Below, piece by piece: positions 54,613 to 62,925 of a stretch of DNA of 64,000 nucleotides (its first letter is position 1; each line of letters begins with the position of its first letter). Source of the DNA: JAWPMT01 sp965267435 (GTDB lineage: Bacteria; Bacteroidota; Bacteroidia; Cytophagales; Cyclobacteriaceae); the NCBI GenBank assembly GCA_965267435.1, contig OZ253960.1:3286001-3350000 (forward strand), given 5' to 3'. A program made the position numbers and the translations under genes. The notes beneath the pieces are model-generated. The model saw only the letters and a list, made by a program, of their open reading frames with translations, searched no databases and was not told where the DNA came from.

Positions 54613-55551
54613 TTAAGTGTACGAGGATATCTGACCGGCATGTATCATAATCATGCGGAACAGCAGACCACCCAGAAGAACCAGGGTGGGTACAACAAAC
54701 GCCGGGATCTTCCGACCTGCCTGTTCTAATACTTCGAACAATGCCGGCAAAACGAGGCCGAGAAAAATGACAAAGAACCAGAACCCAAAAGCAAAGGGTC
54801 CACGAAGAAGCAGCTGCGCCGCTTCGACCTGTACCTGAGGGCCTGCGAGCAATCCCATGATTACATGGGTGATCAGCAAGATCTCTATCAAGATCAGCCC
54901 CATATCTATATATCTGAAAGTTCTTTTTTCCCCTTCGCTCCTACTCAATCCCTGGATGAGTGCCGCAGCTGTCGAGAGACCGGACACGAGGAACAGGAAT
55001 CCCAATGCCGACGTATTCCAAAGAGGACGGGCATTGAATGCGGATAGCAAAATGCCTGTGTAGACTCCCAGGACAATCGCCAGGGTCATCAACGGCCAGG
55101 CGAGTTTCGTCCTGTTTCGATCCAGATACGCCTCAAGCTGTGATATCCAGCCAAACCGATCAGTAAGCCTTGGGAACCACTGGATGTAGTATCGGAAGGC
55201 CCAAAGGATAGATAGTGGGGTGATGATCAGAAGTGTCCATGCACCCCAGGACATAGGAGAAGTAAGTCTGACGGTCGTATACAGTCTCCAGAACAGGACC
55301 TTGGCATGCAAGTCAAAGAAGAGCATAACCAGTCCTATAATGATAGCAGGAGGAGCAATAATGGACGCCCACTTCATCGCCGTAGGCATCTTCTGGGCTT
55401 TGCCAAGGATGTGGTAAAAGCTGGAAAAGAATAGCAATCCGGCAGCCAATCCTCCAAGGAATAGGTATACCGCAATCGGCCAGTGCCACAGGTGCAAAAC
55501 GGGATCCACATAGGGATTATCTTTTCCGATGATGATATATTCTTCATTCAT
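54613..55551 (-). CDS. NrfD/PsrC-type membrane anchor of the molybdoenzyme
   Basis: 312 residues, polytopic with about eight membrane segments (AVYLFLGGLAAGLLFFSSFY, WASIIAPPAIIIGLVMLFF, WGAWTLLIITPLSILW, LAWPLMTLAIVLGVYTGILLS, TSALGFLFLVSGLSTAAAL, LILIEILLITHVIMGLL, GFWFFVIFLGLVLPALFEVL, VVPTLVLLGGLLFRMIMI). NrfD-type subunits bind menaquinol without haem and pass electrons to the ferredoxin subunit. It is the last gene of the operon, 12 nt after the ferredoxin gene. It could serve quinol oxidation (respiratory reduction) or, in reverse, quinone reduction. Confidence 0.9.
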   Translation of the reverse strand: MNEEYIIIGKDNPYVDPVLHLWHWPIAVYLFLGGLAAGLLFFSSFYHILGKAQKMPTAMKWASIIAPPAIIIGLVMLFFDLHAKVLFWRLYTTVRLTSPMSWGAWTLLIITPLSILWAFRYYIQWFPRLTDRFGWISQLEAYLDRNRTKLAWPLMTLAIVLGVYTGILLSAFNARPLWNTSALGFLFLVSGLSTAAALIQGLSRSEGEKRTFRYIDMGLILIEILLITHVIMGLLAGPQVQVEAAQLLLRGPFAFGFWFFVIFLGLVLPALFEVLEQAGRKIPAFVVPTLVLLGGLLFRMIMIHAGQISSYT

Positions 55552-55563
55552 GGCTCTAGCAGT

Positions 55564-56097
55564 CTAAGTGATATAGAAGATGTTGGGTTGCGTACCTGCT
55601 TCCGGCGTCAACGTCTCGATGTTGTGCTTTGCCAACACCTGCGAGATCTCACTTTCCTTGTCGTCGATATCGCCGAAATACATGCACATTGTTGGACATA
55701 CATCCACACAAGCGGGCTGCATTCCTAGTTCTACCCGGTGATCGCAGAAAGTACACTTCTCCGCAAAACCATCTGGATGCATCACGCGGGCATCGTAGGG
55801 GCATGACTCCACACAAGCACCGCAGCCGATGCATTTATTTTGGTTCACTTTCACGATACCTCCCTCTCCGATGAAGCTTGCTCCTGTGGGACATGTTCGC
55901 ACGCAAGGAGTATTCGAACAGTGATTGCAACGCTCACTTCGGAAGGCAAGCATCGTTTGAGGATATTCGCCAGTCACCCTTTCAGTGATCCAGGATCTGG
56001 TATATCCCAGCGGCACATTGTTTTCCATGTTGCACGCAATCTCGCAATCTGCGCATCCTACGCACTTGCGGGTATCGATGGCCATAGCATATCTCAT
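55564..56097 (-). CDS. Four-cluster ferredoxin subunit of the molybdoenzyme (PsrB/NrfC type)
   Basis: 177 residues with 16 cysteines in the four ferredoxin motifs of DMSO/polysulfide reductase B subunits: CVGCADCEIAC, CNHCSNTPCVRTC, CIGCGACVESC and CTFCDHRVELGMQPACVDVC. It carries electrons between the membrane anchor and the catalytic subunit. It has no signal peptide, consistent with export together with the Tat-dependent catalytic subunit. Its ATG overlaps the end of the catalytic-subunit gene by 4 nt. Confidence 0.93.
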   Translation of the reverse strand: MRYAMAIDTRKCVGCADCEIACNMENNVPLGYTRSWITERVTGEYPQTMLAFRSERCNHCSNTPCVRTCPTGASFIGEGGIVKVNQNKCIGCGACVESCPYDARVMHPDGFAEKCTFCDHRVELGMQPACVDVCPTMCMYFGDIDDKESEISQVLAKHNIETLTPEAGTQPNIFYIT

Positions 56098-58319
56098 GAC
56101 ATCACCTCCTTCCCGGGATCGGTTGTAACAAATGTGACGAATGAGTTCCTCATACCCGTACCTGCCATGATGGGATCGATGGACGGTCGAGTGATCAACT
56201 CCGTATCGCTGACGCCCTTACCATAGCTTCCCGTCAATTTCTTGTTGGAATGACCAAAGCCATGAACCATGTAGATCGAGTCTGACCCTATCCTTTCTGT
56301 GAGCCGTACCCTACCCGGAAAGGATGAAACTTTTCCGAGGTGGTTTTGTAGCCATACGTACTGCCCTTCACTGAGATCCCACTGCTTCGCCACTTTGGGG
56401 TTTACCCACACGCTATTCTCATCCATGATCTTTTGCAGAACAGGATTGTTATTGGTCTTAGCGAATGTGTGCATCGGCGCTCTGCCGTAGTTGAGGCGAT
56501 AGAAACCTTCTGGTGGATCGGGGTGGGGCGTGTAGTTAGGCATGGGATCGAATCCCTCGTCCTCCAACGCGAAGGAGTAGAGTTCTATCATACCCGTGGG
56601 TGTATTGAACTGCGGCGGGCTGTCCTCGGAGAAATACAGCTCACTCTCGGGTCTATCAAAGGTGAGTATGCCTTTCTTTCGGATCTCCCTCAACGAACTA
56701 CCCATCTTCGACAGCTGATAGTCAAGGACCTCATCATAATCGTTGTAGTCAAAGTAGGCGCGATACCCCATTCTCCGCGCCAGCTGCTGGGCGATCCACG
56801 AGGCGGGTTTGGATTGATATTTGGGCTTTGCCAGCGGCATGCGAACAGCAACAGTAGCTTGCTTGTAAGCGGATGTCCTCAAATCGTCATATCTCTCAAT
56901 ATACGTGCACTCAGGAAGTACCACATCAGCATAGCCGGTGATCTCCATAGGCATTGTGTCCACCACAACGACGAGTTCCTGATTTTGCAATGCCTCGATC
57001 GTCCTTTGTTGATTGGGAATCGTTTCGATGAGATTGGTGCCCGAGACGACCCAGGCTTTGACCTTGTGTTCACCGCTGAAATCGGGATGTGAAGCGTCGA
57101 TCAGCACATTGGATACGGCCGTTTGACTCAATTGATATTGGCCATCGCAGGTATCCCTCCAACTCCATTGGGGCTTCGGATAGGGCGGGTGAGGGAACGA
57201 GGGTGCCCTTGTCCCTGCAGACATAAAGAAACCTCCTTTACGGCCATAGGAGCCCAGGAGTGCATTAAGAATGGCAATGGCCCTGCATCTCTGTGTGTCA
57301 TCGCCATACCAGGTGACGTGGCGTCCAGGATGGATGATCGTGGCCGGCGCGGCCTCCGCCATGACCCATGCGGTTTTTCGAATGTCCTTTGCATTCAATC
57401 GTGTTATGGGAGCGGCCCATTCGGGAGTGAAGTCCCTTACGTGCTCTTTCAGGTCCTCAAAACCAAAGGCATATTTATCGATGTAGTCTTTGTCATATAT
57501 ATCGTCGTAGATCAAAACATGCATCCAAGCCAGCAACAAGGCCAGGTCCGTTGATGGCTTGATGGGCAACCAGTACCTGGAGTGCGCTGCCGCCGTGGAC
57601 AGCCGTGGATCCACCGTGATGATGGGCAAGCCCTTTCCGATCATGTCGGACATCTCCTGGACCTGTGTGTTGTGCATGTTCTCACCGAGATGCGAACCAA
57701 TCAAAACCAGGCACTTGGTATGCTCCATATCCAGGGGCTCTGGCGAACCCAGTTGTTTGCCAAAGGTGGTTTCGAAAGCTACCTCACGCGGTCCCCGACA
57801 CTGGGCATATGACGGCGCGGCAATATTGCTACTACCAAAGGCCTTGAACAGACGGCCGAGATGTTTCCCAGAGGTGCCATGATTGAAAAGCGCCACTGAC
57901 TCGGGGCCATGCTCATCCATCACACCCTTCAATTTCAGCGCAATATGATCCAAAGCCTCCGGCCAGCTGGCCTCACGATAGTATTGTATGCCGTCCTTTT
58001 CACTTCGGATCAAAGGGGTCTTCAGCCGATCAGTATCTCGGAACATACCGAGTCCTGCTGATCCTCTGGGGCACAAACGTCCTTTACAAAGCGGGTCATT
58101 TTCATTGCCAACGAGCTTCCAGAGTTGGCCTTCCCGGTTGTAATAACCCCAGGCGGCACACTTCCAAAAACAAACATCGCAATAGGTGGGTATTTTCTTG
58201 ACGAGGTATTGCTCATGGTCCGGATTGCTCTGGCCTCCCAATAGGTGTGGAGCAGCCATCACAGTTCCCGTACCAATCGATGCGATTTTTAGGAATTCTC
58301 GTCGATTCGTACGAAACAT
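56094..58319 (-). CDS. Molybdopterin oxidoreductase catalytic subunit (polysulfide/thiosulfate reductase type)
   Basis: 741 residues. A twin-arginine signal (TNRREFLKIAS, then a hydrophobic stretch to about 28) predicts Tat export. An N-terminal [4Fe-4S] site is formed by C47-x2-C50-x3-C54-x28-C83 (YCDVCFWKC and LCPRG). Cys174 in SYAQCRGPRE lies where PsrA/PhsA enzymes place the molybdenum ligand, favouring a sulfur-compound reductase over DMSO (Ser) or nitrate (Asp) enzymes. Later segments such as PLDMEHTKCLVLIGSHLGEN, ITVDPRLSTAAAHSRYWLP and GYADVVLPECTYIERYD bind the two pterins. With its two downstream partners it forms a PsrABC-like complex. Neighbouring sulfurtransferases support a sulfane-sulfur substrate; thiosulfate, tetrathionate and polysulfide cannot be told apart from sequence. 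Confidence 0.9.
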   Translation of the reverse strand: MFRTNRREFLKIASIGTGTVMAAPHLLGGQSNPDHEQYLVKKIPTYCDVCFWKCAAWGYYNREGQLWKLVGNENDPLCKGRLCPRGSAGLGMFRDTDRLKTPLIRSEKDGIQYYREASWPEALDHIALKLKGVMDEHGPESVALFNHGTSGKHLGRLFKAFGSSNIAAPSYAQCRGPREVAFETTFGKQLGSPEPLDMEHTKCLVLIGSHLGENMHNTQVQEMSDMIGKGLPIITVDPRLSTAAAHSRYWLPIKPSTDLALLLAWMHVLIYDDIYDKDYIDKYAFGFEDLKEHVRDFTPEWAAPITRLNAKDIRKTAWVMAEAAPATIIHPGRHVTWYGDDTQRCRAIAILNALLGSYGRKGGFFMSAGTRAPSFPHPPYPKPQWSWRDTCDGQYQLSQTAVSNVLIDASHPDFSGEHKVKAWVVSGTNLIETIPNQQRTIEALQNQELVVVVDTMPMEITGYADVVLPECTYIERYDDLRTSAYKQATVAVRMPLAKPKYQSKPASWIAQQLARRMGYRAYFDYNDYDEVLDYQLSKMGSSLREIRKKGILTFDRPESELYFSEDSPPQFNTPTGMIELYSFALEDEGFDPMPNYTPHPDPPEGFYRLNYGRAPMHTFAKTNNNPVLQKIMDENSVWVNPKVAKQWDLSEGQYVWLQNHLGKVSSFPGRVRLTERIGSDSIYMVHGFGHSNKKLTGSYGKGVSDTELITRPSIDPIMAGTGMRNSFVTFVTTDPGKEVMS

Positions 58320-58342
58320 AACTTTGGGGGTTTCTTGGAAAG

Positions 58343-58367
58343 AAAGGTGGGAATCTCACCCACCTTT
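58343..58367 (-). other. Perfect hairpin between the sulfurtransferase and molybdoenzyme genes
   Basis: AAAGGTGGG (58343-58351) and CCCACCTTT (58359-58367) form a 9-bp stem with a 7-nt loop, 19 nt past the sulfurtransferase stop. On the minus strand it is followed by CTTTCC, not by a proper U-tract, so it may be a weak terminator, an attenuator or an mRNA-stabilising structure inside the operon. Confidence 0.55.
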
Positions 58368-58386
58368 ACATATACTACAAGTCAGT

Positions 58387-59241
58387 CTATCTCATGGCTA
58401 CTTTGTTGGCAGAGAGCGATTGCCATTCCATATAAGCACCATCGTAGACTTTTACCTTTGAATAGTCAAGTCCCCGCAACGCTGCGAAGACGATACCAGC
58501 ACGTACACTGGTCTGACAATAGAGAATTACAGTTTTGCCCTTGGTTATCCCCGCTTCTGTGAAAAGCGCGGTAAGCTCCGATTCAGGCTTGATCATACCT
58601 CTCTCATCCAGCACGCTGGCAAAATTCAGATTGACCGCAGAGGGGATATGACCAGGTCTAACGTTTGCAGTGGCTTTGCCTTCAAATTCCTCGGAAGAGC
58701 GAACATCGACTAGCACATAGGAGCCATTGTCAATTGCCGACTTGACCTCCGACATCGTGGCCAGGATGGATTTGTTCACATTGGCGTTGAATGTAGTGGA
58801 AGCAACGGTAGTTGGATTTTTGGTTACAGGCTTGCGCGCCATTCTCCATCCCTTCATACCTCCGTCTATGATTTGCACCTTGTCGGCACCCATGTACGTC
58901 AAAATCCAATACATCCGGCCGGCGTATCTGCCACTTCCATCATCATAAAGAATGATCCTGCTTTGATCAGAAATGCCATTGTCTCCCAGGATCTTTGCGA
59001 CCTCCTGAGAACTCTTAAGCATGGTCATATCTCCATAAAGGGAATTGTGATCAATATGAACTGCACCTTTGACGTGTACTTTCTGATAGTCCGCTAGGGT
59101 GCGAGTAGAAACAAAGACTGTGTTGCCATCACTGAGAAGAGCAGCCGCATCTTTCGCGGAGATTACATCTATTTGTGCCCACGAGCTTTGCCATGCAATG
59201 CTCAGAATCAAGGACAGGGCTATTACCATTAACTTTTTCAT
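58387..59241 (-). CDS. Exported two-domain sulfurtransferase (thiosulfate/3-mercaptopyruvate type)
   Basis: 284 residues with signal peptide MKKLMVIALSLILSIAWQSSWAQ. Tandem rhodanese domains: the N-terminal one (about 25-140) has ILYDDGSGRYAGRMYW without a cysteine, the normal inactive state in this family, and the C-terminal one (about 155-284) has the active Cys242 in LYCQTSVRAG, with RPGHIPSAVNLNF before it. It transfers sulfane sulfur from a donor to an acceptor, here in the periplasm. It lies 9 nt after the porin gene and just ahead of the molybdoenzyme genes, so it may feed or drain sulfur for that enzyme. Confidence 0.9.
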   Translation of the reverse strand: MKKLMVIALSLILSIAWQSSWAQIDVISAKDAAALLSDGNTVFVSTRTLADYQKVHVKGAVHIDHNSLYGDMTMLKSSQEVAKILGDNGISDQSRIILYDDGSGRYAGRMYWILTYMGADKVQIIDGGMKGWRMARKPVTKNPTTVASTTFNANVNKSILATMSEVKSAIDNGSYVLVDVRSSEEFEGKATANVRPGHIPSAVNLNFASVLDERGMIKPESELTALFTEAGITKGKTVILYCQTSVRAGIVFAALRGLDYSKVKVYDGAYMEWQSLSANKVAMR

Positions 59242-59250
59242 GATCGTATG

Positions 59251-60300
59251 CTAGATTTTTACTTGTATTTGGACGAGTAGGGCGTCGTTTTTGACTTCTT
59301 CGGGATCCTCAGCTTTGTAGAGGTAGTTGACCTGTAATCGGGTCCAGTCATTGAAGAAGATGTTGACACCAAAAGTGGTCACCTGTCGAAGGTTGTCACT
59401 TATGCTTCGATCCTCATCATATTGTTCGTACTTGATAACCGGCTGGATTTGTGGAGTGACATCGTACATGCCCATGACGTAGAATCCTTGTCTCTTGATG
59501 GATCCTTCATGTAGTTCGGCGTCGCCTTCGCAACCGCCTCCAGTTGTGTAAGATCCGCGGTCCTCTCCAAAGAGGTACTCGGACTGAACTCGAAGCTTGT
59601 TCCACTGATAGTCAATGTCGGTACCGTAGCGGAATCGCTGATCATTCTCAGCACCTTCGTCTTCGATGGTGGGGTTGCTCTCGCCATACGAAAAACTACC
59701 TCCTATTGAAATTCCTTTGATAGGCCTGAGGTCCACTCGACCATAGTAGTCCATAAAGCCGTTATCATTGAGCCAGCCACTATTGCCACCATTCATAATG
59801 GCCACCTGATAGGAGATCAGGGAGTTTCGGTTACCTCCCATGACGGTAAATCCCATGTCCCTGTTAGTCGGGCCGGTCAATTCATTGACGACCATGGATC
59901 GCTCGATAGTATGTAGTCCGGAACAGGGCGTCAGCAGCTCAAGGCCAATCGGTTTCTTGAACCGACCTACAGAGGCTCTGGCAAATTCATAGCGATTGTA
60001 GCTCACAAAGGCATCGATCAGGAAAATCTGTCCGTCATCGTTGAAGAAGGGACTTGTTTCCAGCAATGCGTAATAACCGAAGTCATAAGGAATATTCCCC
60101 ATGACGCCAATTCTCATCCGATTGAAGCGAAACGTACTGGAATTGCCTTCCTCTGCCATCACATAATCAAACTGGGGTTGGAGGAATCCAAATACAACTA
60201 CGCCTTCATCGGAGGTGGGCTCGGCACATCCTTGTGATTGCGCCTGGTAACCCATCAGTGCCACGCAGATAATAAGAATTATTGGGCGTAAAGTTTTCAT
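59251..60300 (-). CDS. Outer-membrane porin (OprO/OprP phosphate-selective porin-like)
   Basis: 349 residues with signal peptide (IILIICVALMGYQAQSQ). It is built of alternating beta-strands with aromatic girdles: FGFLQPQFDYVM, FRFNRMRIGVMG, FGYYALLETSPFF, DAFVSYNRYEFARASVGRFKKP, GFTVMGGNRNS, ISIGGSFSYGE and the C-terminal TRLQVNYLYKAED...VQIQVKI. The order and the motif RFKKPIGLE resemble the porin O/P family. In this operon it probably admits an anionic sulfur oxyanion such as thiosulfate or tetrathionate; that is inferred from position. Confidence 0.82.
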   Translation of the reverse strand: MKTLRPIILIICVALMGYQAQSQGCAEPTSDEGVVVFGFLQPQFDYVMAEEGNSSTFRFNRMRIGVMGNIPYDFGYYALLETSPFFNDDGQIFLIDAFVSYNRYEFARASVGRFKKPIGLELLTPCSGLHTIERSMVVNELTGPTNRDMGFTVMGGNRNSLISYQVAIMNGGNSGWLNDNGFMDYYGRVDLRPIKGISIGGSFSYGESNPTIEDEGAENDQRFRYGTDIDYQWNKLRVQSEYLFGEDRGSYTTGGGCEGDAELHEGSIKRQGFYVMGMYDVTPQIQPVIKYEQYDEDRSISDNLRQVTTFGVNIFFNDWTRLQVNYLYKAEDPEEVKNDALLVQIQVKI

Positions 60301-60341
60301 GGCTCACGATAGTTGGGGGTTCAACAAATAGTTTCATGGAA

Positions 60342-60366
60342 GAGCCGGGCCGGGAGGCCCGGACTC
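60342..60366 (-). other. Strong GC-rich hairpin between the rhodanese lipoprotein and porin genes
   Basis: CCGGGCC (60345-60351) and GGCCCGG (60356-60362) form a 7-bp stem capped by GGGA, extendable by three pairs (GAG/CTC) past one bulged A. No U-tract follows on the minus strand, so it is more likely an mRNA processing or stability element than a terminator. Confidence 0.55.
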
Positions 60367-60378
60367 CCAAGCTCAAGC

Positions 60379-61338
60379 TCAATCGGTCACAACAGGTAAG
60401 TCCACTGAAGGCGGAGCATACTTGTGTCCTTGAAGCTCTGAATAGATCATTCCATTGGCGCCGAACTTCAGACTCTTGGCATTGTAGCCAAGTATAGTCA
60501 GATAGGCTGTCAACATGGAGGATGTCTGACCAGTCCAGCAGTAGCTGACAACTGTCTCACTAGGATCCAGATTCATATACTGACCGCCGGCTAGTGTCAA
60601 TGGCAGGATGCGATAGGCGCCATCGATATGGCCATAAGTGCTCACATCGTCCGCTGCCCAGTAGTTGTTGATGAAGAAGCTACCAGGGTCTCCTAATACT
60701 TGCTCATTTGATACCCCTTGAAAACCATTCTCTAGCATATACTGGACTCTCTCGGCCAATATCGCTTCACCAGTCGATGCATTTGTGGTGAATGAAGGTT
60801 TGCTAAAGGTTTGATTTTCAGCAACGGGACCATCTGTCCAGGCTTCATGCCCGACCGCAGCGTCGCCTGTATTTCCGCTCCATGGGCCGCTCAGGTCACT
60901 ATGCCATCCAGACATGCCGAACTTCAGCACTTTCGCGTCAGAATAACCGCTCAGCCTTAGGGCCATCACGGCGTGCCCTGCACTCTGTCCTGTATAGCAG
61001 GCTACCAAAATAGGCTTGTTAGCATTTTGAGCAGTGGATAGGACATCCACGAGGTTCGTACGAACTGCACCTTCAATGTGCCCTTGCTCAAAATCAGACT
61101 GACTCCTAACATCAATGATATAGTAATCATCTACAAAGTCAGCGAGAGAGGCGTCATCGGGTGCACCGACGATCCATCCGCTCAACACATCAGGTACATC
61201 CAGATTGGACTGGATCATGTAATCAGTCATTGTATCAAATGCTGATACAGGAGCAACGTCCCCATCATTGTCTTTACAGCCAACCAACACAACCAATGGC
61301 AAGAGCGCTAGTAAGCTAAGTTTTGCTATTGTTTTCAT
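60379..61338 (-). CDS. Lipoprotein with two rhodanese domains, both with active-site cysteine
   Basis: 319 residues; lipoprotein signal with LVVLVGC (Cys21). Two rhodanese domains: first about 45-150 with DYYIIDVRSQSDFEQGHIEGA and active Cys114 in ACYTGQSAG; second about 190-305 with GHIDGAYRI and active Cys267 in SYCWTGQTSS. Unlike typical tandem sulfurtransferases, both halves keep a cysteine, and the active loops are CYTGQS and CWTGQT rather than CRxGxR, so the substrate may differ. Anchored at a membrane, it is the second gene of the operon, 49 nt after the single-domain rhodanese. Confidence 0.85.
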   Translation of the reverse strand: MKTIAKLSLLALLPLVVLVGCKDNDGDVAPVSAFDTMTDYMIQSNLDVPDVLSGWIVGAPDDASLADFVDDYYIIDVRSQSDFEQGHIEGAVRTNLVDVLSTAQNANKPILVACYTGQSAGHAVMALRLSGYSDAKVLKFGMSGWHSDLSGPWSGNTGDAAVGHEAWTDGPVAENQTFSKPSFTTNASTGEAILAERVQYMLENGFQGVSNEQVLGDPGSFFINNYWAADDVSTYGHIDGAYRILPLTLAGGQYMNLDPSETVVSYCWTGQTSSMLTAYLTILGYNAKSLKFGANGMIYSELQGHKYAPPSVDLPVVTD

Positions 61339-61387
61339 GATAACGAGGGTTTAAGATTCAAAAAAGTGGTTTCTAATGTTTCGATTT

Positions 61388-61936
61388 TTAGCAGCCTCCT
61401 GGCTCCTCCTCCTCCGCAACAGGTGCTGCGGGGCCGTCAGTAGTTGCAGGAAGCATGGAAAGTACGAGGTCAGGGTAGGCCTCCTTCCAGGCCAGCCAGC
61501 CTCCCTCCAGGGAATACACATCTGTGTATCCCATTTTTTGCAAGGTGTAAGCAGATAGACTGCTACGATTGCCGCTTCTGCAGGTGAGGATCAGCTTATC
61601 CTCCTGAAGCGGAACATACATTCCTTCATCGTCCCAGAAAGACTCCTTGCCTATCCAGAATTCGAGTGTTCCTCGAGGAATATTGACAGCGCCCGGTATG
61701 TAGCCTCGCTCAAATTCACCTTTGTTTCGGACGTCCAGCAGCACGTACATCTCCTCCGAATCCATCATCTCTCGCAGCATTGCGGGAGTGATCTCGGTGA
61801 TGAACCCTTTCGCTGATTGCACCAAAGCTTCAGTGCTCGAATAATCCAAGTTTTGTATGTTGGACGGACCTTGGCAGCCGGTGAAACTAAGCAGAAGTGC
61901 TGCCGGGTAGATAGTGATGATTTTTAGTATCCTCAT
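61388..61936 (-). CDS. Single-domain rhodanese lipoprotein
   Basis: 182 residues; lipoprotein signal AALLLSFTGC (Cys21). One rhodanese domain (about 45-155): EMYVLLDVRNKGEFERGYIPGAVNIP, the active loop C119-R-S-G-N-R-S, and GYTDVYSLEGGWLAW. The acidic tail ends in EEEEPGGC, a C-terminal cysteine that could hold a sulfur or metal. First gene of the minus-strand sulfur operon; its 5' side faces the Crp/Fnr gene across a 182-nt region holding an FNR-type site. Confidence 0.88.
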   Translation of the reverse strand: MRILKIITIYPAALLLSFTGCQGPSNIQNLDYSSTEALVQSAKGFITEITPAMLREMMDSEEMYVLLDVRNKGEFERGYIPGAVNIPRGTLEFWIGKESFWDDEGMYVPLQEDKLILTCRSGNRSSLSAYTLQKMGYTDVYSLEGGWLAWKEAYPDLVLSMLPATTDGPAAPVAEEEEPGGC

Positions 61937-62073
61937 ATGCGCCTCCAGTGTTTAATGGGTGACCGTTCCATTATTCAGATCGCATATCAGGCCTTCAATG
62001 CAATTGCAAAGTAGATATTAATCAGTTTTTAACCATGACATTTCTCCTGTCAGGGATCAACGTTCAGTCCTAT

Positions 62074-62104
62074 CTTGATCAAGTAAATTATTGATCCAGA
62101 TCAA
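62074..62104. promoter_or_regulatory. FNR-type operator pair in the divergent sulfur operon/regulator region
   Basis: TTGATCCAGATCAA at 62091-62104 is a perfect match to the FNR consensus TTGAT-N4-ATCAA. A second palindrome CTTGATCAAG lies at 62074-62083; the two centres are 19 bp apart, close to two helical turns. The perfect box ends 14 nt before the regulator ATG, suggesting autoregulation, and is about 155 nt from the rhodanese operon start. Confidence 0.75.
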
Positions 62105-62118
62105 GTCAAAAGTTGCGT

Positions 62119-62829
62119 ATGAGTACCCCATTTGGCAGACCGAATATCTTCATCAAATGTGCCAACTGCAGTTGCATGTCAAATGCCTTCAAAAAGCTGA
62201 CCGACGAGCAACTGTTGAGAGTAGACAGGCATCGTACAGAGATCCGATTCAGCAAGGGACAGACTTTGTGCAAGCAGGGCGCATTCATCGCCCACATGAT
62301 GTTTGTCCGAAAAGGGCTGGTCAAGATCTATCTTGAGAGTGCTGATCACCCCACGATTATCTCTGTCGAAACGCTTGGGTATTTCATCGGACTCCCATCC
62401 ATCTTCGGTCAGCGGGAATCGGTTTATCCCTACAGCATCGAGGCACTCACAGACTGTGACATCTGCCAGGTGGACATCGATTTGTTCAGGGACTTCTGTG
62501 TAGAAAACCATGGCTTCGCTGTCGAAATCATCAAAATGCTGAGCGAGGAGGTAATGAAAGGGTACGACAGAATGTTCAACCTAACGCAGAAACAAATCCG
62601 AGGGCGCTTCGCTGAACTCGTCCTCTTCCTCGGTGAAAAGATCTATCGTAATCATCAGATGGAGTTGCCGATCACACGAAAGGACATGGCCGATCTCATA
62701 TCGACATCCCCTGAATCCATTTCGAGACTGATCAAGGAGTTTAACACCGACAAGATCCTCGATTTTCAGGGCAACCGCCTTGAGATCCTGGATCAGGAAA
62801 AATTGCAGTACCTCAGTATGGTCGCTTGA
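62119..62829 (+). CDS. Crp/Fnr-family regulator with N-terminal cysteine cluster
   Basis: 236 residues from ATG 62119 (62113 is GTG/ATG-like upstream and adds two). The N-terminus has Cys14, Cys17 and Cys19 (IKCANCSCM) and the cyclic-nucleotide-fold domain has Cys51, Cys113, Cys116 and Cys127, so an iron-sulfur or thiol sensor is plausible, although the spacing differs from E. coli FNR. The winged helix (about 160-225) contains KDMADLISTSPESISRLIKEF; Glu199, Ser202 and Arg203 match the FNR residues that read TTGAT. A perfect FNR site lies directly upstream. It is divergent from the sulfur operon and is its likely regulator, responding to oxygen, NO or redox state. Confidence 0.88.
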   Translation: MSTPFGRPNIFIKCANCSCMSNAFKKLTDEQLLRVDRHRTEIRFSKGQTLCKQGAFIAHMMFVRKGLVKIYLESADHPTIISVETLGYFIGLPSIFGQRESVYPYSIEALTDCDICQVDIDLFRDFCVENHGFAVEIIKMLSEEVMKGYDRMFNLTQKQIRGRFAELVLFLGEKIYRNHQMELPITRKDMADLISTSPESISRLIKEFNTDKILDFQGNRLEILDQEKLQYLSMVA

Positions 62830-62925
62830 TCGTTCACCGACGATCTACCATCGGCTAAAAGTCTCAGGTCATCTTACTTATGTTTGCAGAAGCGAATCTT
62901 AGTTTCGAGCAATTAATCTACAATC

